NCBI GenBank assembly: GCA_003402745.1
Contig: QQND01000011.1
Location: 1-48,543 of the forward strand
Length of the DNA stretch: 48,543 nucleotides
DNA from: Verrucomicrobiota bacterium
GTDB taxonomy: Bacteria > Verrucomicrobiota > Verrucomicrobiia > Chthoniobacterales > Chthoniobacteraceae
Reading direction: 5' to 3'
Of this stretch, positions 33,580 to 43,222 are shown one piece after another; the first letter of the stretch is position 1, and every line of letters begins with the position of its first letter. The notes beneath the pieces were generated by a model, which made no database searches, was not told the DNA's origin, and worked only from the letters and a program-made list of their open reading frames with translations. Position numbers and translations under genes: made by a program.

Positions 33580-34566
33580 TTAGCCCAGCAAGTCCCGCAC
33601 AAGTTCACGTTCCTCTTGAAGCTCCGTGACCGAGGAGTCAATCCGAGAACGCGAAAATCCGCTGATCGGAACCCATTTTGCCACCTCAAGGCCCCCATCC
33701 GGGGTGGTGCGCATCGGGAAAGAGGAAATCAGCCCCGCTTCCACCTCGTAGTCGCCCCGGGAGCAGATTGCCACACTGTAGGTGTCGCCTTCCGGCGTCG
33801 GCGTCACAAGGGAACGCACCGAGTCCACCACGGCATTCGCCGCCGATGCCGCCGAGGAAGCCCCTCGCGCCTTGATGATTGCAGCACCCCGCTGCTGCAC
33901 GGTTTGGATGAACTCCCCCTCCAGCCAGGCATGGTCCTTGATCACTTCCGTGGCGGGTTGGCCGTTGATCCGGGCGTTGAAAAAATCGGGATACTGCGTG
34001 GCGGAATGATTGCCCCAGATCGTCATGTTGGTGACCTTGGAAACATCCACACCCGCCTTCTTTGCAAGCTGGGACTTGGCCCGGTTTTCATCTAAGCGCA
34101 TCATCGCAAACCAGCGGTCCGAGGGAACTTCCCTTGCGTTACTCATGGCAATGAGGCAGTTGGTGTTGCAGGGGTTTCCCACCACCAGAACCCGCACATC
34201 CGAGGCGGCATTATGCTGGATCGCCTGGCCCTGCCCTGTGAAAATCTTCCCGTTGATGTTGAGCAGGTCCTTGCGCTCCATTCCCGCCTTGCGCGGGACA
34301 GACCCCACCAACAGCGCCCAATTCACTCCCCGGAACCCCTCGGCAAGATCCGAAGTCGCCACCACCTTCTTCAAAAGCGGAAACGCACAGTCGTCCAGTT
34401 CCATCACCACTCCCTCCAAGGCACCCAGAGCCCCGGGCACTTCCAAGAGATGCAGCTCCACGGGTTGCTCCGGGCCAAACATGGCGCCAGAGGCAATCCG
34501 AAACAAAAGCGAGTAACCAATCTGACCGGCGGCACCGGTCACAGCAATACGTACAGGGTTCTTCAT
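33580..34566 (-). CDS. mdh: Malate dehydrogenase
   Basis: The 328-residue NAD-dependent enzyme oxidises malate to oxaloacetate. It belongs to the cytosolic-type (MDH type 2) group: [23 protein letters not shown] is the Rossmann motif, [16 protein letters not shown] contains the substrate Arg (about 92), [13 protein letters not shown] and [12 protein letters not shown] contain the catalytic His at 187. I used the ATG at 34566; a GTG six codons earlier is less likely. It appears monocistronic, with 156 bases to the DnaJ-type gene and 175 to acpP. Nothing unusual is seen. Confidence 0.96.
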   Translation of the reverse strand: MKNPVRIAVTGAAGQIGYSLLFRIASGAMFGPEQPVELHLLEVPGALGALEGVVMELDDCAFPLLKKVVATSDLAEGFRGVNWALLVGSVPRKAGMERKDLLNINGKIFTGQGQAIQHNAASDVRVLVVGNPCNTNCLIAMSNAREVPSDRWFAMMRLDENRAKSQLAKKAGVDVSKVTNMTIWGNHSATQYPDFFNARINGQPATEVIKDHAWLEGEFIQTVQQRGAAIIKARGASSAASAANAVVDSVRSLVTPTPEGDTYSVAICSRGDYEVEAGLISSFPMRTTPDGGLEVAKWVPISGFSRSRIDSSVTELQEERELVRDLLG

Positions 34567-34722
34567 GTGTGAATTGATGGGCACCCTCTGTTCGAAGAGA
34601 GGTACCGCAAGATGGTTTTGCGATACGAAAGCCCGAACGTCCAGCTTAGAGCCTCACAGGCGCCCGCTTTCACCCTAAGCAGCCCCCCTCAGGGCCGCCT
34701 CACGCAGGGACCTCTCCCAAGT

Positions 34723-35619
34723 TCAGTGCCCCTCGCCCAACTCCTGCAGCTTCACCCAGCAGGCTCGCTCCTCCAAGGTCAACGCCTCCGGAAGCACCAC
34801 TTGGACCTCCAAAATGAAATCCCCCCGCCGTTTGCCGCTCATCGGCAGCCCGTGCCCCGCCAGCCTGAACCGCTTCCCCGGCTGGGTGCCCGCCGGCACC
34901 TTCAAGCGCACCACCCCGTCCGGAGTCCGTATTTCCAACGTCCCTCCCAAAACCGCCTTCCACACCGAAATCCGGGCCGACTGGCACAAATCGCTTCCAT
35001 CCACAGAAAACACGGCATGAGGTTGAAGCATCGCCTTGCACAGCAAATCCCCGCCGTTGATCCCCCTGCCCTTGATCCGCACCTTGTTTCCCGGCACCAT
35101 CCCCGCCGGCACGCCCACTTCCACCACCTCCCCAGCCTGCCTTCCAGGCAGCCGCACAGTGATCCGCTTTTTCACCCCGCGCAACACCTCCTCCACGGTC
35201 ACCTGCACCTCCGTTTCCACGTTTTGCGCCCGCACCGGCTCCTCTCCCCGCGCCCTCCGGCCCGCCCCGCGCGGCTGGTTCGAACCCATAAACGCCTCGA
35301 AAAACTCGTTGAAATTTCCGTACTCCCCCCCCGAGGGGGGCTTCATTCCGCCCCATCCCGGATGCGCATGGCCGCCCCTCCCACCCATGGAGTTCCAGTT
35401 CGCCCCAAGTTCATCGTACTTCTTCCGCTTCTCAGCATCCCCCAACACCTCGTAGGCATCGTTGATCTCACGGAACTTCGCCTCGGAGGTTTTCTTGTCC
35501 TTGGCCACATCCGGATGATGTTCCCGGGCTAATTTTCTGAAAGCCTTCCGTATCTCCTCTTGGGGAGCCGTCTTGGCAACTCCGAGAACCTCATAGTAAT
35601 CTTTATATTGCACGGCCAT
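34723..35619 (-). CDS. DnaJ-type co-chaperone of the CbpA class
   Basis: The 298-residue protein has an N-terminal J domain (KDYYEVLGVAKTAPQEEIRKAF) with HPD at 35-37. A Gly/Phe-rich stretch at about 70-115 follows, then the C-terminal substrate-binding domains (VEEVLRGVKKRITVRLPG, VVRLKVPAGTQPGKRFRLAGHGLP). The CxxCxGxG zinc fingers of true DnaJ are absent, so it belongs with CbpA-type proteins that help DnaK and sometimes bind curved DNA. I chose the ATG at 35619. It stands alone, divergent from the permease operon. Confidence 0.9.
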   Translation of the reverse strand: MAVQYKDYYEVLGVAKTAPQEEIRKAFRKLAREHHPDVAKDKKTSEAKFREINDAYEVLGDAEKRKKYDELGANWNSMGGRGGHAHPGWGGMKPPSGGEYGNFNEFFEAFMGSNQPRGAGRRARGEEPVRAQNVETEVQVTVEEVLRGVKKRITVRLPGRQAGEVVEVGVPAGMVPGNKVRIKGRGINGGDLLCKAMLQPHAVFSVDGSDLCQSARISVWKAVLGGTLEIRTPDGVVRLKVPAGTQPGKRFRLAGHGLPMSGKRRGDFILEVQVVLPEALTLEERACWVKLQELGEGH

Positions 35620-35729
35620 GTTCGAACCCACACTAGCCGCATCCGCTCCAAGGTGGCAACCTGCGCCGTGAAAGGTTTAGTAGAACAAGCCATTCGCTGA
35701 ACCCCAATCCGTCTTTTTTCCTACACCTC

Positions 35730-36650
35730 ATGCTCTCGTTTCTCGCCCGCCGCCTCGCCTCCATGGCTGGAGTGCTCTTCTGCGTCCTCTCCCTCACCTT
35801 CCTCCTCCTCCGCCTCGCCCCAGGCGGCCCCTTCACCCGCGAACGCAAATTACCCCCCGCCATCGAGCAACAACTCCTCGCCAAATACCACCTCGACGGC
35901 TCTCTTGGCCGGCAATACGCCGAATATCTCAGCGACGTCCTCCACGGCGACCTGCGCCTTTCCACGAAATACAGAGACCGTTCCGTCCGGGAACTCCTGG
36001 AACAAAGCCTGCCCATTTCCGCGCTCTTGGGAGGCGCCGCCTTTCTTCTGGCGACCACTCTGGGCATCTGGCTCGGAAGTATCGCCGCCATCCGGCACGG
36101 CACCCTCGCCGACGCGGCGGCCATGCTTCTTGCCCTCGCCCTAATCAGCATTCCCACTTTCGTCGCCGGGCCTCTCTTGGTGCTGATCTTCTCCCTCCAC
36201 CTCGGCATCCTGCCCGTGGGCGGCTGGAACTCCGCAGCCAGCCTCCTGCTCCCAGCTCTCACCCTCGCCGGCCCGGCCATCGCCTCCATCGCCCGCCTCA
36301 CTCGCACTTCCCTCTTGGAAACCCTCCAAGCCCCGTTCTTGCGCACCGCCCGCGCCAAAGGAGTCTCCGAAAACCGGGTCGTCTACTCCCACGCCCTCAA
36401 AACCGCCCTCTTACCCGTCGTCTCCTACCTAGGGCCGCTCGCCGCCCAGCTTCTCACCGGCTCCATCGTGGTCGAATCCATCTTTAACCTGCCAGGCACC
36501 GGCTCCTTCTTTGTAAACGCCATCCTCAACCGCGACGTCTTTCTTTTGGGGGGCGTGGTCTTGGTGTATTGTCTCCTGCTCATGGGGATGAATCTTCTGG
36601 TTGACCTTCTTTACACGTGGCTAGACCCCCGAATCCGTTTGGAAGCCTGA
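35730..36650 (+). CDS. ABC transporter permease, DppB/OppB type
   Basis: The 306-residue membrane protein has an N-terminal hydrophobic helix (FLARRLASMAGVLFCVLSLTF), the family phrase RLAPGGPF, and several more membrane helices. The EAA-like loop FLRTARAKGVSENRVVYSHALKTALLPV is the contact for the ATPase. It ends MNLLVDLLYTWLDPRIRLEA, typical of DppB/OppB. It forms a heterodimer with the next gene, which starts 5 bases later. No substrate-binding protein or ATPase gene lies nearby, so the substrate is uncertain; peptides or nickel are family possibilities. Confidence 0.92.
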   Translation: MLSFLARRLASMAGVLFCVLSLTFLLLRLAPGGPFTRERKLPPAIEQQLLAKYHLDGSLGRQYAEYLSDVLHGDLRLSTKYRDRSVRELLEQSLPISALLGGAAFLLATTLGIWLGSIAAIRHGTLADAAAMLLALALISIPTFVAGPLLVLIFSLHLGILPVGGWNSAASLLLPALTLAGPAIASIARLTRTSLLETLQAPFLRTARAKGVSENRVVYSHALKTALLPVVSYLGPLAAQLLTGSIVVESIFNLPGTGSFFVNAILNRDVFLLGGVVLVYCLLLMGMNLLVDLLYTWLDPRIRLEA

Positions 36651-36655
36651 CCCCC

Positions 36656-37555
36656 ATGAAGCACCCGATCCCCCTCCGTCCAGGCCTCCTGCGCCGCTTG
36701 CTGCAGAAGCCCGCGGCTGCAATCTCCCTCCTGCTCCTGCTCGCCATCCTCGCCGCCGCGGTGTTTCTTCCGGTTTTCCTCAAGTGCGACCCCCATCTCA
36801 CCTCCTCCCAGACTTTCCTCGCCCCCACCCAAGCGCACCCTTTCGGCACAGACCTCAACGGCCGAGACCTCCTCTCACGCACCCTCGAGGGGGCGCGCAT
36901 CTCCCTCCTAGTGGGCTGCACCGGCGCTGCCGTCAGCCTCCTCATCGGCACCAGTGTTGGCCTGCTGGCTGGCTACGCCGGCGGCGCCTTGGACGCCGTC
37001 CTGATGCGTTTAGTAGACATTCTTTACGCGGTGCCCAGGCTGATCCTCATCATCCTCGCCGGCTTCCTCATCGACCCCTGGCTGCAACGCAACCTCGCCA
37101 CCTTCCAGGACGGGCGCTGGGTCGGATACAGCAAAATAGCCATCCTCATCCTGGCTCTGGGCTGCATCGAATGGCTCACCATGGCTAGGATTGTTCGAGG
37201 CCAAGTTTTGGCCCTCAAAACGCTGCCCTTTGTCGAAGCCGCTCGCGTCCTCGGACAGAGCCCCTTGCGGATTCTTTTTAAGCACCTGCTTCCCAATCTC
37301 TCCGGCGTCATTGTCGTCTACCTCACCCTGACCGTTCCCGCCGTGATCCTGGACGAATCCTTCCTCTCGTTTCTCGGAATGGGCGTTCAAGCCCCGCAAG
37401 CCAGTTGGGGCACGCTGCTCAGCGATGGGGCCACCGCCCTCAACCCGATCCAAAGCCACTGGTGGCTTTTGCTTTTTCCAGCCGCAGCGATGAGCCTGAC
37501 GCTCCTGTCCTTGAACTTTCTGGGCGACGCCCTTCGAGACTCCCTAGCGGAGTGA
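36656..37555 (+). CDS. ABC transporter permease, DppC/OppC type
   Basis: The 299-residue protein pairs with the preceding permease. It has the N-terminal helix AAISLLLLLAILAAAVFLPVF, HPFGTDLNGRDLLSRTLEGARISLLVG (the DppC/OppC signature), and the EAA loop PFVEAARVLGQSPLRILFKHLLPNLSG. DESFLSFLGMGVQAPQASWGTLLSDG is also family-typical. I used the ATG at 36656, 5 bases after the upstream stop, rather than a GTG overlapping it. The ATP-binding and solute-binding subunits must be elsewhere. Confidence 0.92.
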   Translation: MKHPIPLRPGLLRRLLQKPAAAISLLLLLAILAAAVFLPVFLKCDPHLTSSQTFLAPTQAHPFGTDLNGRDLLSRTLEGARISLLVGCTGAAVSLLIGTSVGLLAGYAGGALDAVLMRLVDILYAVPRLILIILAGFLIDPWLQRNLATFQDGRWVGYSKIAILILALGCIEWLTMARIVRGQVLALKTLPFVEAARVLGQSPLRILFKHLLPNLSGVIVVYLTLTVPAVILDESFLSFLGMGVQAPQASWGTLLSDGATALNPIQSHWWLLLFPAAAMSLTLLSLNFLGDALRDSLAE

Positions 37556-37694
37556 GCCGGCACCCCCCAGCGGCCGGTTCTGGAAAATAGACGCGGTTTC
37601 CCATTGAACGCCGTCCAAACCGCTTGCAGCCTTGCGCCCCTCCCACCCAGGCGCCCCTTCGCCTCCCCACACCACTACCTGCCACCCCCAAACC

Positions 37695-39674
37695 ATGAAA
37701 CCCTCCTCCCTTCTCCTCCCCGCCTTCCTCCTCGCGCTGGCCCCTCTCGGCCTCTCGCAAACACCCACCGCAAAATCCCCCCCGCTGGGCATCGAAATTC
37801 CCGCTGAGAACCGCGCCTCCCTCGCCGCCGAACTCGCCCGACTTCAGGCGGATTTCAACACCCTCGCCGCCTCCGGCAAACTCTCCCCCGCACTTTCCGC
37901 CCGCCTCCCCGACGTCGAAATCTTCCCCATCGCCGTCCAACGCGCCCTCGAGTGGAACCAGTTTTACGACCTCAAACAAATCCCAGCGGCAACCGCCCTC
38001 CTCCAAGAAGGCCGCAGCCGCCTCGAAGCACTCAAAGCCGGCAAAACGCCCTGGACCGATGCCAAAGGCCTCGTCGTCCGCGGATTCCGCTCCCGCATCG
38101 ACAACTCCGTCCAACCTTACGGCATCGTCGTCCCAGAGGTGGCACCCGCCTCCCCGGCACGCCTCGACATCTGGCTCCACGGCCGCGGCGATAAACTCAC
38201 CGAACTGGCCTTCCTCACCGAGCGCATGAAAAGCAAGGGTGAGTTCACCCCTCCCGGCACGCTCGTCCTCCACCCTTACGGCCGCTTCTGCAACGGGTTC
38301 AAATTTGCCGGCGAAACCGATGTCTTCGAAGCCCTCGAAGACGCCACCGCACAATACGGCGCCGATCCCTGCCACATCGCCCTCAGAGGCTTCTCCATGG
38401 GCGGCGCCGGATCCTGGCACCTTGCCGCCCACTTCACCTCCAAATGGGCCGTCTCCAACCCAGGCGCAGGCTTTGTGGAAACCGCTCAGTACGCCAAGGT
38501 CTTCGCCCCAGACAAACCCGTCCCGCCTTGGTGGGAACAGGTCCTCTGGCGTCTGTACGACGTCCCCGGATACGCGGCCAATCTCGGCAACCGACCCGTC
38601 GTCGCCTACTCCGGCGAGATCGACGCCCAAAAGCAGGCTGCCGACATCATGATCGCCGCCGCCGCCGCCAAAGGGGTCACCATCCCTCACTTCATCGGCC
38701 CCAATACCGGCCACAAATATCACCCCGAGACCAAGCTAGAAGTCGCCGCCAAAGTCGACGAGGCCGCCCTAAAAGGCTCTCCCGCAGCCCCCGAGCGCGT
38801 GCATCTCACGACCTTTACCCTCCGCTACAACCGCATGGACTGGGTGGAAATCAACGCCCTCGAAAAACACTGGGAGGAATCCACCTTCACAGCCTCGCAC
38901 ACCGGTCCGGGCGCCCTCGCCATCGAATCCAAGGGCGTTACCGAGGTCACCCTCACCCCGCCCGCCGCCTGGTCCGCCAAAAATAATTGGACCCTCACCT
39001 GCGACGGCAAAACGCTCACCGCAAGCGCTTCACCCATCCACCTGAGCAAATCCTCCGGTTCCTGGAAAACCGCAGCCCCCTCCACGAGCGCGCTGCGCAA
39101 ACGCCACGGCCTCCAAGGCCCCATCGACGACGCGTTCCAGGAGCCCTTCGTCTTTGTTCGCCCCACCGGAAAAGCCCTCCATCCCGCCACCGACGCCTGG
39201 GCCCGCGCCGAAATGCAACGCGCCATCGACCAATGGAAACTCGTTTTCCGGGGCGAAATCCGCGTCATCGCCGACGACAAAGTCACCCCCGAGATCATGG
39301 CCAGCCACCATCTCGTCCTCTGGGGCGATCCGGGTTCCAACCAAGTCCTAGCAGGGCTACTTTCCCCGAAAAACGCCGCTCAAGCCAAACTCCCGCTGCG
39401 TTGGGACGGCAAGGACCTCCAACTGGGTAAAGGCACCTACCCCGCCGCCTCCCACGCACCCGTCCTCGTGTACCCAAACCCGCTGGCCCCGAACCGTTAC
39501 ATCGTCCTCAACAGCACCTTCACCTTCCGCCAGGGAAGCGACACCACCAACGCCCTCCAAACCCCAAAACTTCCCGACTGGGCCGTTGTCGACCTAACCA
39601 CCCCGCCCCACAACCTCGCCCCAGGCGCCATCCCCGACGCCGGCTTCTTTGACGAAAACTGGCGCCTTCCTTGA
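37695..39674 (+). CDS. Exported prolyl-oligopeptidase/esterase-like hydrolase
   Basis: The 659-residue protein has a signal peptide ending near LGLSQT. A helical N-terminal part (about 35-120) precedes an alpha/beta-hydrolase core: QPYGIVVPEV, LDIWLHGRGDKLTEL, HIALRGFSMGGAGSWHLA with Ser234, and GPNTGHKYHPET with the likely His. C-terminal beta-rich regions (about 365-450) and a second domain with ASHHLVLWGDPGSNQVLAGLL follow. The layout resembles large exported peptidase/esterase proteins of PVC bacteria; substrate unknown. I chose the ATG at 37695 for its signal peptide. It is 139 bases after the permease and 83 before nadB. Confidence 0.75.
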   Translation: MKPSSLLLPAFLLALAPLGLSQTPTAKSPPLGIEIPAENRASLAAELARLQADFNTLAASGKLSPALSARLPDVEIFPIAVQRALEWNQFYDLKQIPAATALLQEGRSRLEALKAGKTPWTDAKGLVVRGFRSRIDNSVQPYGIVVPEVAPASPARLDIWLHGRGDKLTELAFLTERMKSKGEFTPPGTLVLHPYGRFCNGFKFAGETDVFEALEDATAQYGADPCHIALRGFSMGGAGSWHLAAHFTSKWAVSNPGAGFVETAQYAKVFAPDKPVPPWWEQVLWRLYDVPGYAANLGNRPVVAYSGEIDAQKQAADIMIAAAAAKGVTIPHFIGPNTGHKYHPETKLEVAAKVDEAALKGSPAAPERVHLTTFTLRYNRMDWVEINALEKHWEESTFTASHTGPGALAIESKGVTEVTLTPPAAWSAKNNWTLTCDGKTLTASASPIHLSKSSGSWKTAAPSTSALRKRHGLQGPIDDAFQEPFVFVRPTGKALHPATDAWARAEMQRAIDQWKLVFRGEIRVIADDKVTPEIMASHHLVLWGDPGSNQVLAGLLSPKNAAQAKLPLRWDGKDLQLGKGTYPAASHAPVLVYPNPLAPNRYIVLNSTFTFRQGSDTTNALQTPKLPDWAVVDLTTPPHNLAPGAIPDAGFFDENWRLP

Positions 39675-39757
39675 TCGCACAAAAATAAGGGGCTCAGAAA
39701 ACACCGCTTTTGTACTGCGCTCCCCCCCCGTTTGCCCCCACAATCGAGCCCCCAATC

Positions 39758-41377
39758 ATGACCCGATACGACTACGTAGTCATCGGCAGCGGCATCGCCG
39801 GACTATCCTTTGCCCTCAAGGCTGCGGAACACGGCGAAGTCGCGCTGGTCACCAAAGCGAACAAAACCGAGTCCAACACCACCTACGCCCAGGGTGGGAT
39901 TGCTTGTGTCACGAGCGCGGAGGACTCCTTTGAACTCCACATACAAGACACCCTGACCGCCGGCGCCGGCCTCTGCGACGAGGCCGTCACGCGCATCATC
40001 GTCTCGGAAGGGCCCGCACGCGTCCGCGAACTCATCGAACTGGGCGTGCAATTCGACGTCCGCGAAAACGACTCCAGCGCAGAAGACGCCGCCACCGCAG
40101 AGCTCGACCTCACCAAAGAGGGCGGCCACTCCAAGCGCCGCATTCTCCATTCGCGCGACATCACCGGGCGCGAGATCGAGCGCGCCCTCATTGCCGCCGC
40201 CGAAAGCCACCCGCGCATCCAAGTCCTCGAGCACCACATGGCCGTGGACCTCATCACCTTGAGCAAACTGGGCTTCGCCAGCGAAGACCGCGTCCTGGGC
40301 GTCTACGTCTTCAACGAATCCACCGGCGAGGTCACCGCCCTGCGCAGCGACCGCGTTGTTCTAGCCACCGGCGGCTGCGGCAAAGTGTACCTCTACACAA
40401 CCAACCCAGCCGTCGCCACCGGGGACGGCCTGGCCATGGCCTGGAGAGCCGGGGCGCGCATCGCGAACATGGAATTTATCCAGTTCCACCCCACCTGCCT
40501 CTACCACCCCGAGGCTGGCTCCTTCCTCATCTCAGAAGCCGTCCGCGGGGAAGGTGCCCTTCTCGTAGACAAAAAAGGCCGCCGCTTCATGGACCGCTAC
40601 GATCCCCGGGGCGAACTCGCCCCCCGCGACATCGTCGCCCGCGCCATCGACGCCGAGATGAAACGCACCGGCGCCCGGTGCATGTACCTCGACATCACCC
40701 ACAAACCCGCTGGATTTGTCAGGGAACGCTTTCCCAACATCGCCGCCACCTGCCTCAAGTACGGCATCGACATCACCACGCAGCGCATCCCCGTCGTCCC
40801 CGCCGCCCACTACCAGTCCGGAGGCATCCAAACCGACGTCGACGGTTCCACCAGCCTGCGCGGCCTGTACGCCATTGGCGAAGTCGCCTGCACCGGGCTC
40901 CACGGCGCCAACCGCCTAGCGAGCAATTCGCTCCTGGAGGCTGTCGCCATGGCCCACCGCTGCAACGCCGCAATCCTCCGCTCCCGCTGCCCCGACGACG
41001 CCAACGGCCGCACTCATTTCCCGCTCCCCGAGTGGACCAGCGGCGAAGCCCAAGACCTCGACGAACTCGTTGTCGTTTACCACAACTGGGACGAAATCCG
41101 CCGACTCATGTGGGATTACGTCGGCATCGTGCGCACCACAAAACGCCTCCAGCGCGCAGCCACCCGCTTGCGCAACCTCGAGCGCGAAATCCAGGAGTTC
41201 TACTGGAACTTCAAAGTCAATACCGACCTCCTCGAACTGCGCAACCTCTGCACCGTCGCCGCCCTCATCGTCGACTCCGCACTCCTGCGCCAGGAAAGCC
41301 GCGGCCTCCACTACACTCTCGATTTCCCAGAACCCCGCGAGGAACTGTGCCGCCCCACCCTCCTCCGCAGAGGCTGA
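39758..41377 (+). CDS. nadB: L-aspartate oxidase
   Basis: The 539-residue flavoprotein oxidises aspartate to iminoaspartate for NAD synthesis. YDYVVIGSGIAGLSFALKA binds FAD; YAQGGIACVTSAEDSFELHIQDTL, HSKRRILHSRDITGREIERAL, FIQFHPTCLYHP, LISEAVRGEGALLVD and GLHGANRLASNSLLEAV are all typical of NadB. The C-terminal helical domain is complete. NadA and NadC are not in the window. I chose the ATG at 39758 because the FAD motif begins a few residues later. Confidence 0.95.
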   Translation: MTRYDYVVIGSGIAGLSFALKAAEHGEVALVTKANKTESNTTYAQGGIACVTSAEDSFELHIQDTLTAGAGLCDEAVTRIIVSEGPARVRELIELGVQFDVRENDSSAEDAATAELDLTKEGGHSKRRILHSRDITGREIERALIAAAESHPRIQVLEHHMAVDLITLSKLGFASEDRVLGVYVFNESTGEVTALRSDRVVLATGGCGKVYLYTTNPAVATGDGLAMAWRAGARIANMEFIQFHPTCLYHPEAGSFLISEAVRGEGALLVDKKGRRFMDRYDPRGELAPRDIVARAIDAEMKRTGARCMYLDITHKPAGFVRERFPNIAATCLKYGIDITTQRIPVVPAAHYQSGGIQTDVDGSTSLRGLYAIGEVACTGLHGANRLASNSLLEAVAMAHRCNAAILRSRCPDDANGRTHFPLPEWTSGEAQDLDELVVVYHNWDEIRRLMWDYVGIVRTTKRLQRAATRLRNLEREIQEFYWNFKVNTDLLELRNLCTVAALIVDSALLRQESRGLHYTLDFPEPREELCRPTLLRRG

Positions 41378-41440
41378 TTTTCCGCCAAACCGCTCCCCCC
41401 TTCCACGCACCACCTTACGCCCATACCCCACCACCCTCCG

Positions 41441-42259
41441 ATGTTGCCCACGGAACTGACCCATCTCAAAGACACCCAAAACGAGCCCGATCACCGCAAG
41501 ATCCCCATCGACCGCGTAGGCGTCAAAAATCTCCGCTTCCCGATGCGCATCCTCGACAAGGCGAACGTGGAACAACACACCATCGCTTCCGTGGCCCTGA
41601 CCGTCGACCTTCCCGAGCACTTCAAGGGCACCCACATGAGCCGCTTCGTCGAGGCCCTCAACGAGTGCGGCACCGAACTCCACATCGACCGCGTCCACGA
41701 ACTCCTGGGAATGCTCGCAACACGCCTCCATGCCGACTGCGCCCACGTCGACTTCGACTTCCCCTTCTTCATCGAAAAATCCGCCCCCGTAACCGGCAAA
41801 AAGGGCTTGCTCGACTACAACATCCGCTTCAATGCGACGCTCCAAAAGGGCGTCTTCGACTTCATCGCAACCGTCATCGTCCCAGTCGCCACCCTCTGTC
41901 CCTGCTCCAAGTCCATCAGCGAACGCGGCGCGCACAACCAGCGCGGCGAAGTCACCTTCGCAGTGCGCTCCTCCGCCCCCATCTGGATCGAAGACCTCAT
42001 CCAGCTCGTCGAACAATCCGCCTCCTGCGAACTCTACAGCGTCCTCAAGCGCCCCGACGAAAAAGCCGTCACAGAACGCGCTTACGATAACCCCGTTTTC
42101 GTCGAAGACCTCGTCCGCAACATCGCCCAACGCGCCAACCGAGAGGAATCCATCCTGTGGTACAAAGTGGAGGCCGAGAACTTCGAGTCCATCCACAACC
42201 ACAATGCCTACGCTCTGGTCGAACACACCAAGCCAGCCGCCACCTCTCACGCGTCATAG
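41441..42259 (+). CDS. folE2: GTP cyclohydrolase FolE2
   Basis: The 272-residue enzyme is the type IB GTP cyclohydrolase for folate synthesis, which can use metals other than zinc. ATLCPCSKSISERGAHNQRG carries Cys153 and His165, and SVLKRPDEKAVTERAYDNPVFVEDLVRN carries the likely Glu ligand. Other family parts are RFVEALNE and ENFESIHNHNAYA. It follows nadB by 63 bases and precedes lpxI by 45, so the three may be one transcript. The ATG at 41441 has no Shine-Dalgarno. Confidence 0.94.
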   Translation: MLPTELTHLKDTQNEPDHRKIPIDRVGVKNLRFPMRILDKANVEQHTIASVALTVDLPEHFKGTHMSRFVEALNECGTELHIDRVHELLGMLATRLHADCAHVDFDFPFFIEKSAPVTGKKGLLDYNIRFNATLQKGVFDFIATVIVPVATLCPCSKSISERGAHNQRGEVTFAVRSSAPIWIEDLIQLVEQSASCELYSVLKRPDEKAVTERAYDNPVFVEDLVRNIAQRANREESILWYKVEAENFESIHNHNAYALVEHTKPAATSHAS

Positions 42260-42304
42260 CGGCCCCCCTCCGCCACAGCACCCTTCCATTCCCCTTCGCG
42301 CCCC

Positions 42305-43120
42305 GTGTCTGCCCCCGAATCCCTGGCCATCATCGCAGGAAACGGCGTCTACCCCCACGCCATGGTGCGCGGCGCGCGCGCCGCGGGCGTCAAACGCATC
42401 GTCGTCGCTGCCTTCCAAAACGAAACCGATCCTGCCCTGGCCAGCCTCGCCGACGGCATCGAATGGATGCGCGTCGGCCAGCTCGGTAAAATGCTCGGCT
42501 TCCTCAAAGACTCCGGCGCCCATCACGCCGTCATGAGCGGGCAAATCGCTCCCAAAAACCTCTTCGACCTGCGCCCCGACCTCAAGGCGTTTCTCCTCCT
42601 CGCAAAACTGCGGGAGCGCAACGCCGAATCCATCTTCGGCGCCATCGCCGACGCCATGGCAGGGGTCGGCGTGGAACTGCTTCCCGCCACCTCCTTCATG
42701 GAGGAAAATCTGGCCGACCAAGGCCTCATCGCAGGCCCTTCCCCCAACCGGAAAACCCTGGAGGACCTGGCTTTCGGCTTCCGTATCGCCAAGGAAAGCA
42801 GCCGCCTGGATATCGGACAGACGGTGGTAGTCAAAGGCGGCACCGTTCTGGCGGTGGAGGCGTTTGAGGGCACCAACGCGGCCATTTTACGCGGCGGTTC
42901 CCTGGGCAAAAAGGGCGCCGTCATGGTCAAAGTGTCCAAGCCCGGACAGGACCTCCGTTTCGACGTACCCGTGATCGGCCCCCTCACCCTCCAAACCGCC
43001 CAAGAGGCGGGCCTCTCGGCGATTGGAATCGAGGCCGGCCAGACCCTTCTTTTACAAAAAGAGCAACTCGTCGAGCTGGCGGCAGCTCACAAGCTGACAA
43101 TCTACGGCCTTCAACCCTAA
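42305..43120 (+). CDS. lpxI: UDP-2,3-diacylglucosamine diphosphatase LpxI
   Basis: The 271-residue protein matches LpxI (DUF1009), which replaces LpxH in many bacteria and makes lipid X for lipid A. SLAIIAGNGVYPHAMVRGAR, IAPKNLFDLRPDL, LLAKLRERNAESIFGAIADAM, LPATSFMEENLADQG, GQTVVVKGGTVLAVEAFEGTNAAILRGG and FDVPVIGPLTLQTAQEAGLSAIGIEAG are all characteristic. The start is a GTG at 42305; the family begins right after it. It indicates a lipid A-type outer membrane. It ends convergent to the CNNM-type gene. Confidence 0.93.
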   Translation: MSAPESLAIIAGNGVYPHAMVRGARAAGVKRIVVAAFQNETDPALASLADGIEWMRVGQLGKMLGFLKDSGAHHAVMSGQIAPKNLFDLRPDLKAFLLLAKLRERNAESIFGAIADAMAGVGVELLPATSFMEENLADQGLIAGPSPNRKTLEDLAFGFRIAKESSRLDIGQTVVVKGGTVLAVEAFEGTNAAILRGGSLGKKGAVMVKVSKPGQDLRFDVPVIGPLTLQTAQEAGLSAIGIEAGQTLLLQKEQLVELAAAHKLTIYGLQP

Positions 43121-43222
43121 CGGCGCCGGTTCCCAAAGCGCTTGAGCTAAAACCGGCCATCAGGATCCGACCTCCGAGACATCGAAGCCCCTAAGCTTCG
43201 GAGTGATACCAACCACGGACTC

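Noticed and set aside
37440-38723. Long Gly/Val-rich minus-strand frame opposite the hydrolase and permease
   Set aside because: It is antisense to well-supported genes, has low-complexity Gly/Asp/Val composition and no family features. It is expected from the strong C bias at third positions on the plus strand.
40678-42090. 470-codon plus-strand frame rich in Arg, Pro and His
   Set aside because: Out-of-frame shadow of nadB and folE2; composition is typical of a shifted frame in GC-rich DNA.
40916-42250. 444-codon minus-strand frame opposite nadB and folE2
   Set aside because: Both genes on the plus strand have diagnostic motifs; the antisense frame is Gly/Glu/Val-rich with no recognisable domain.
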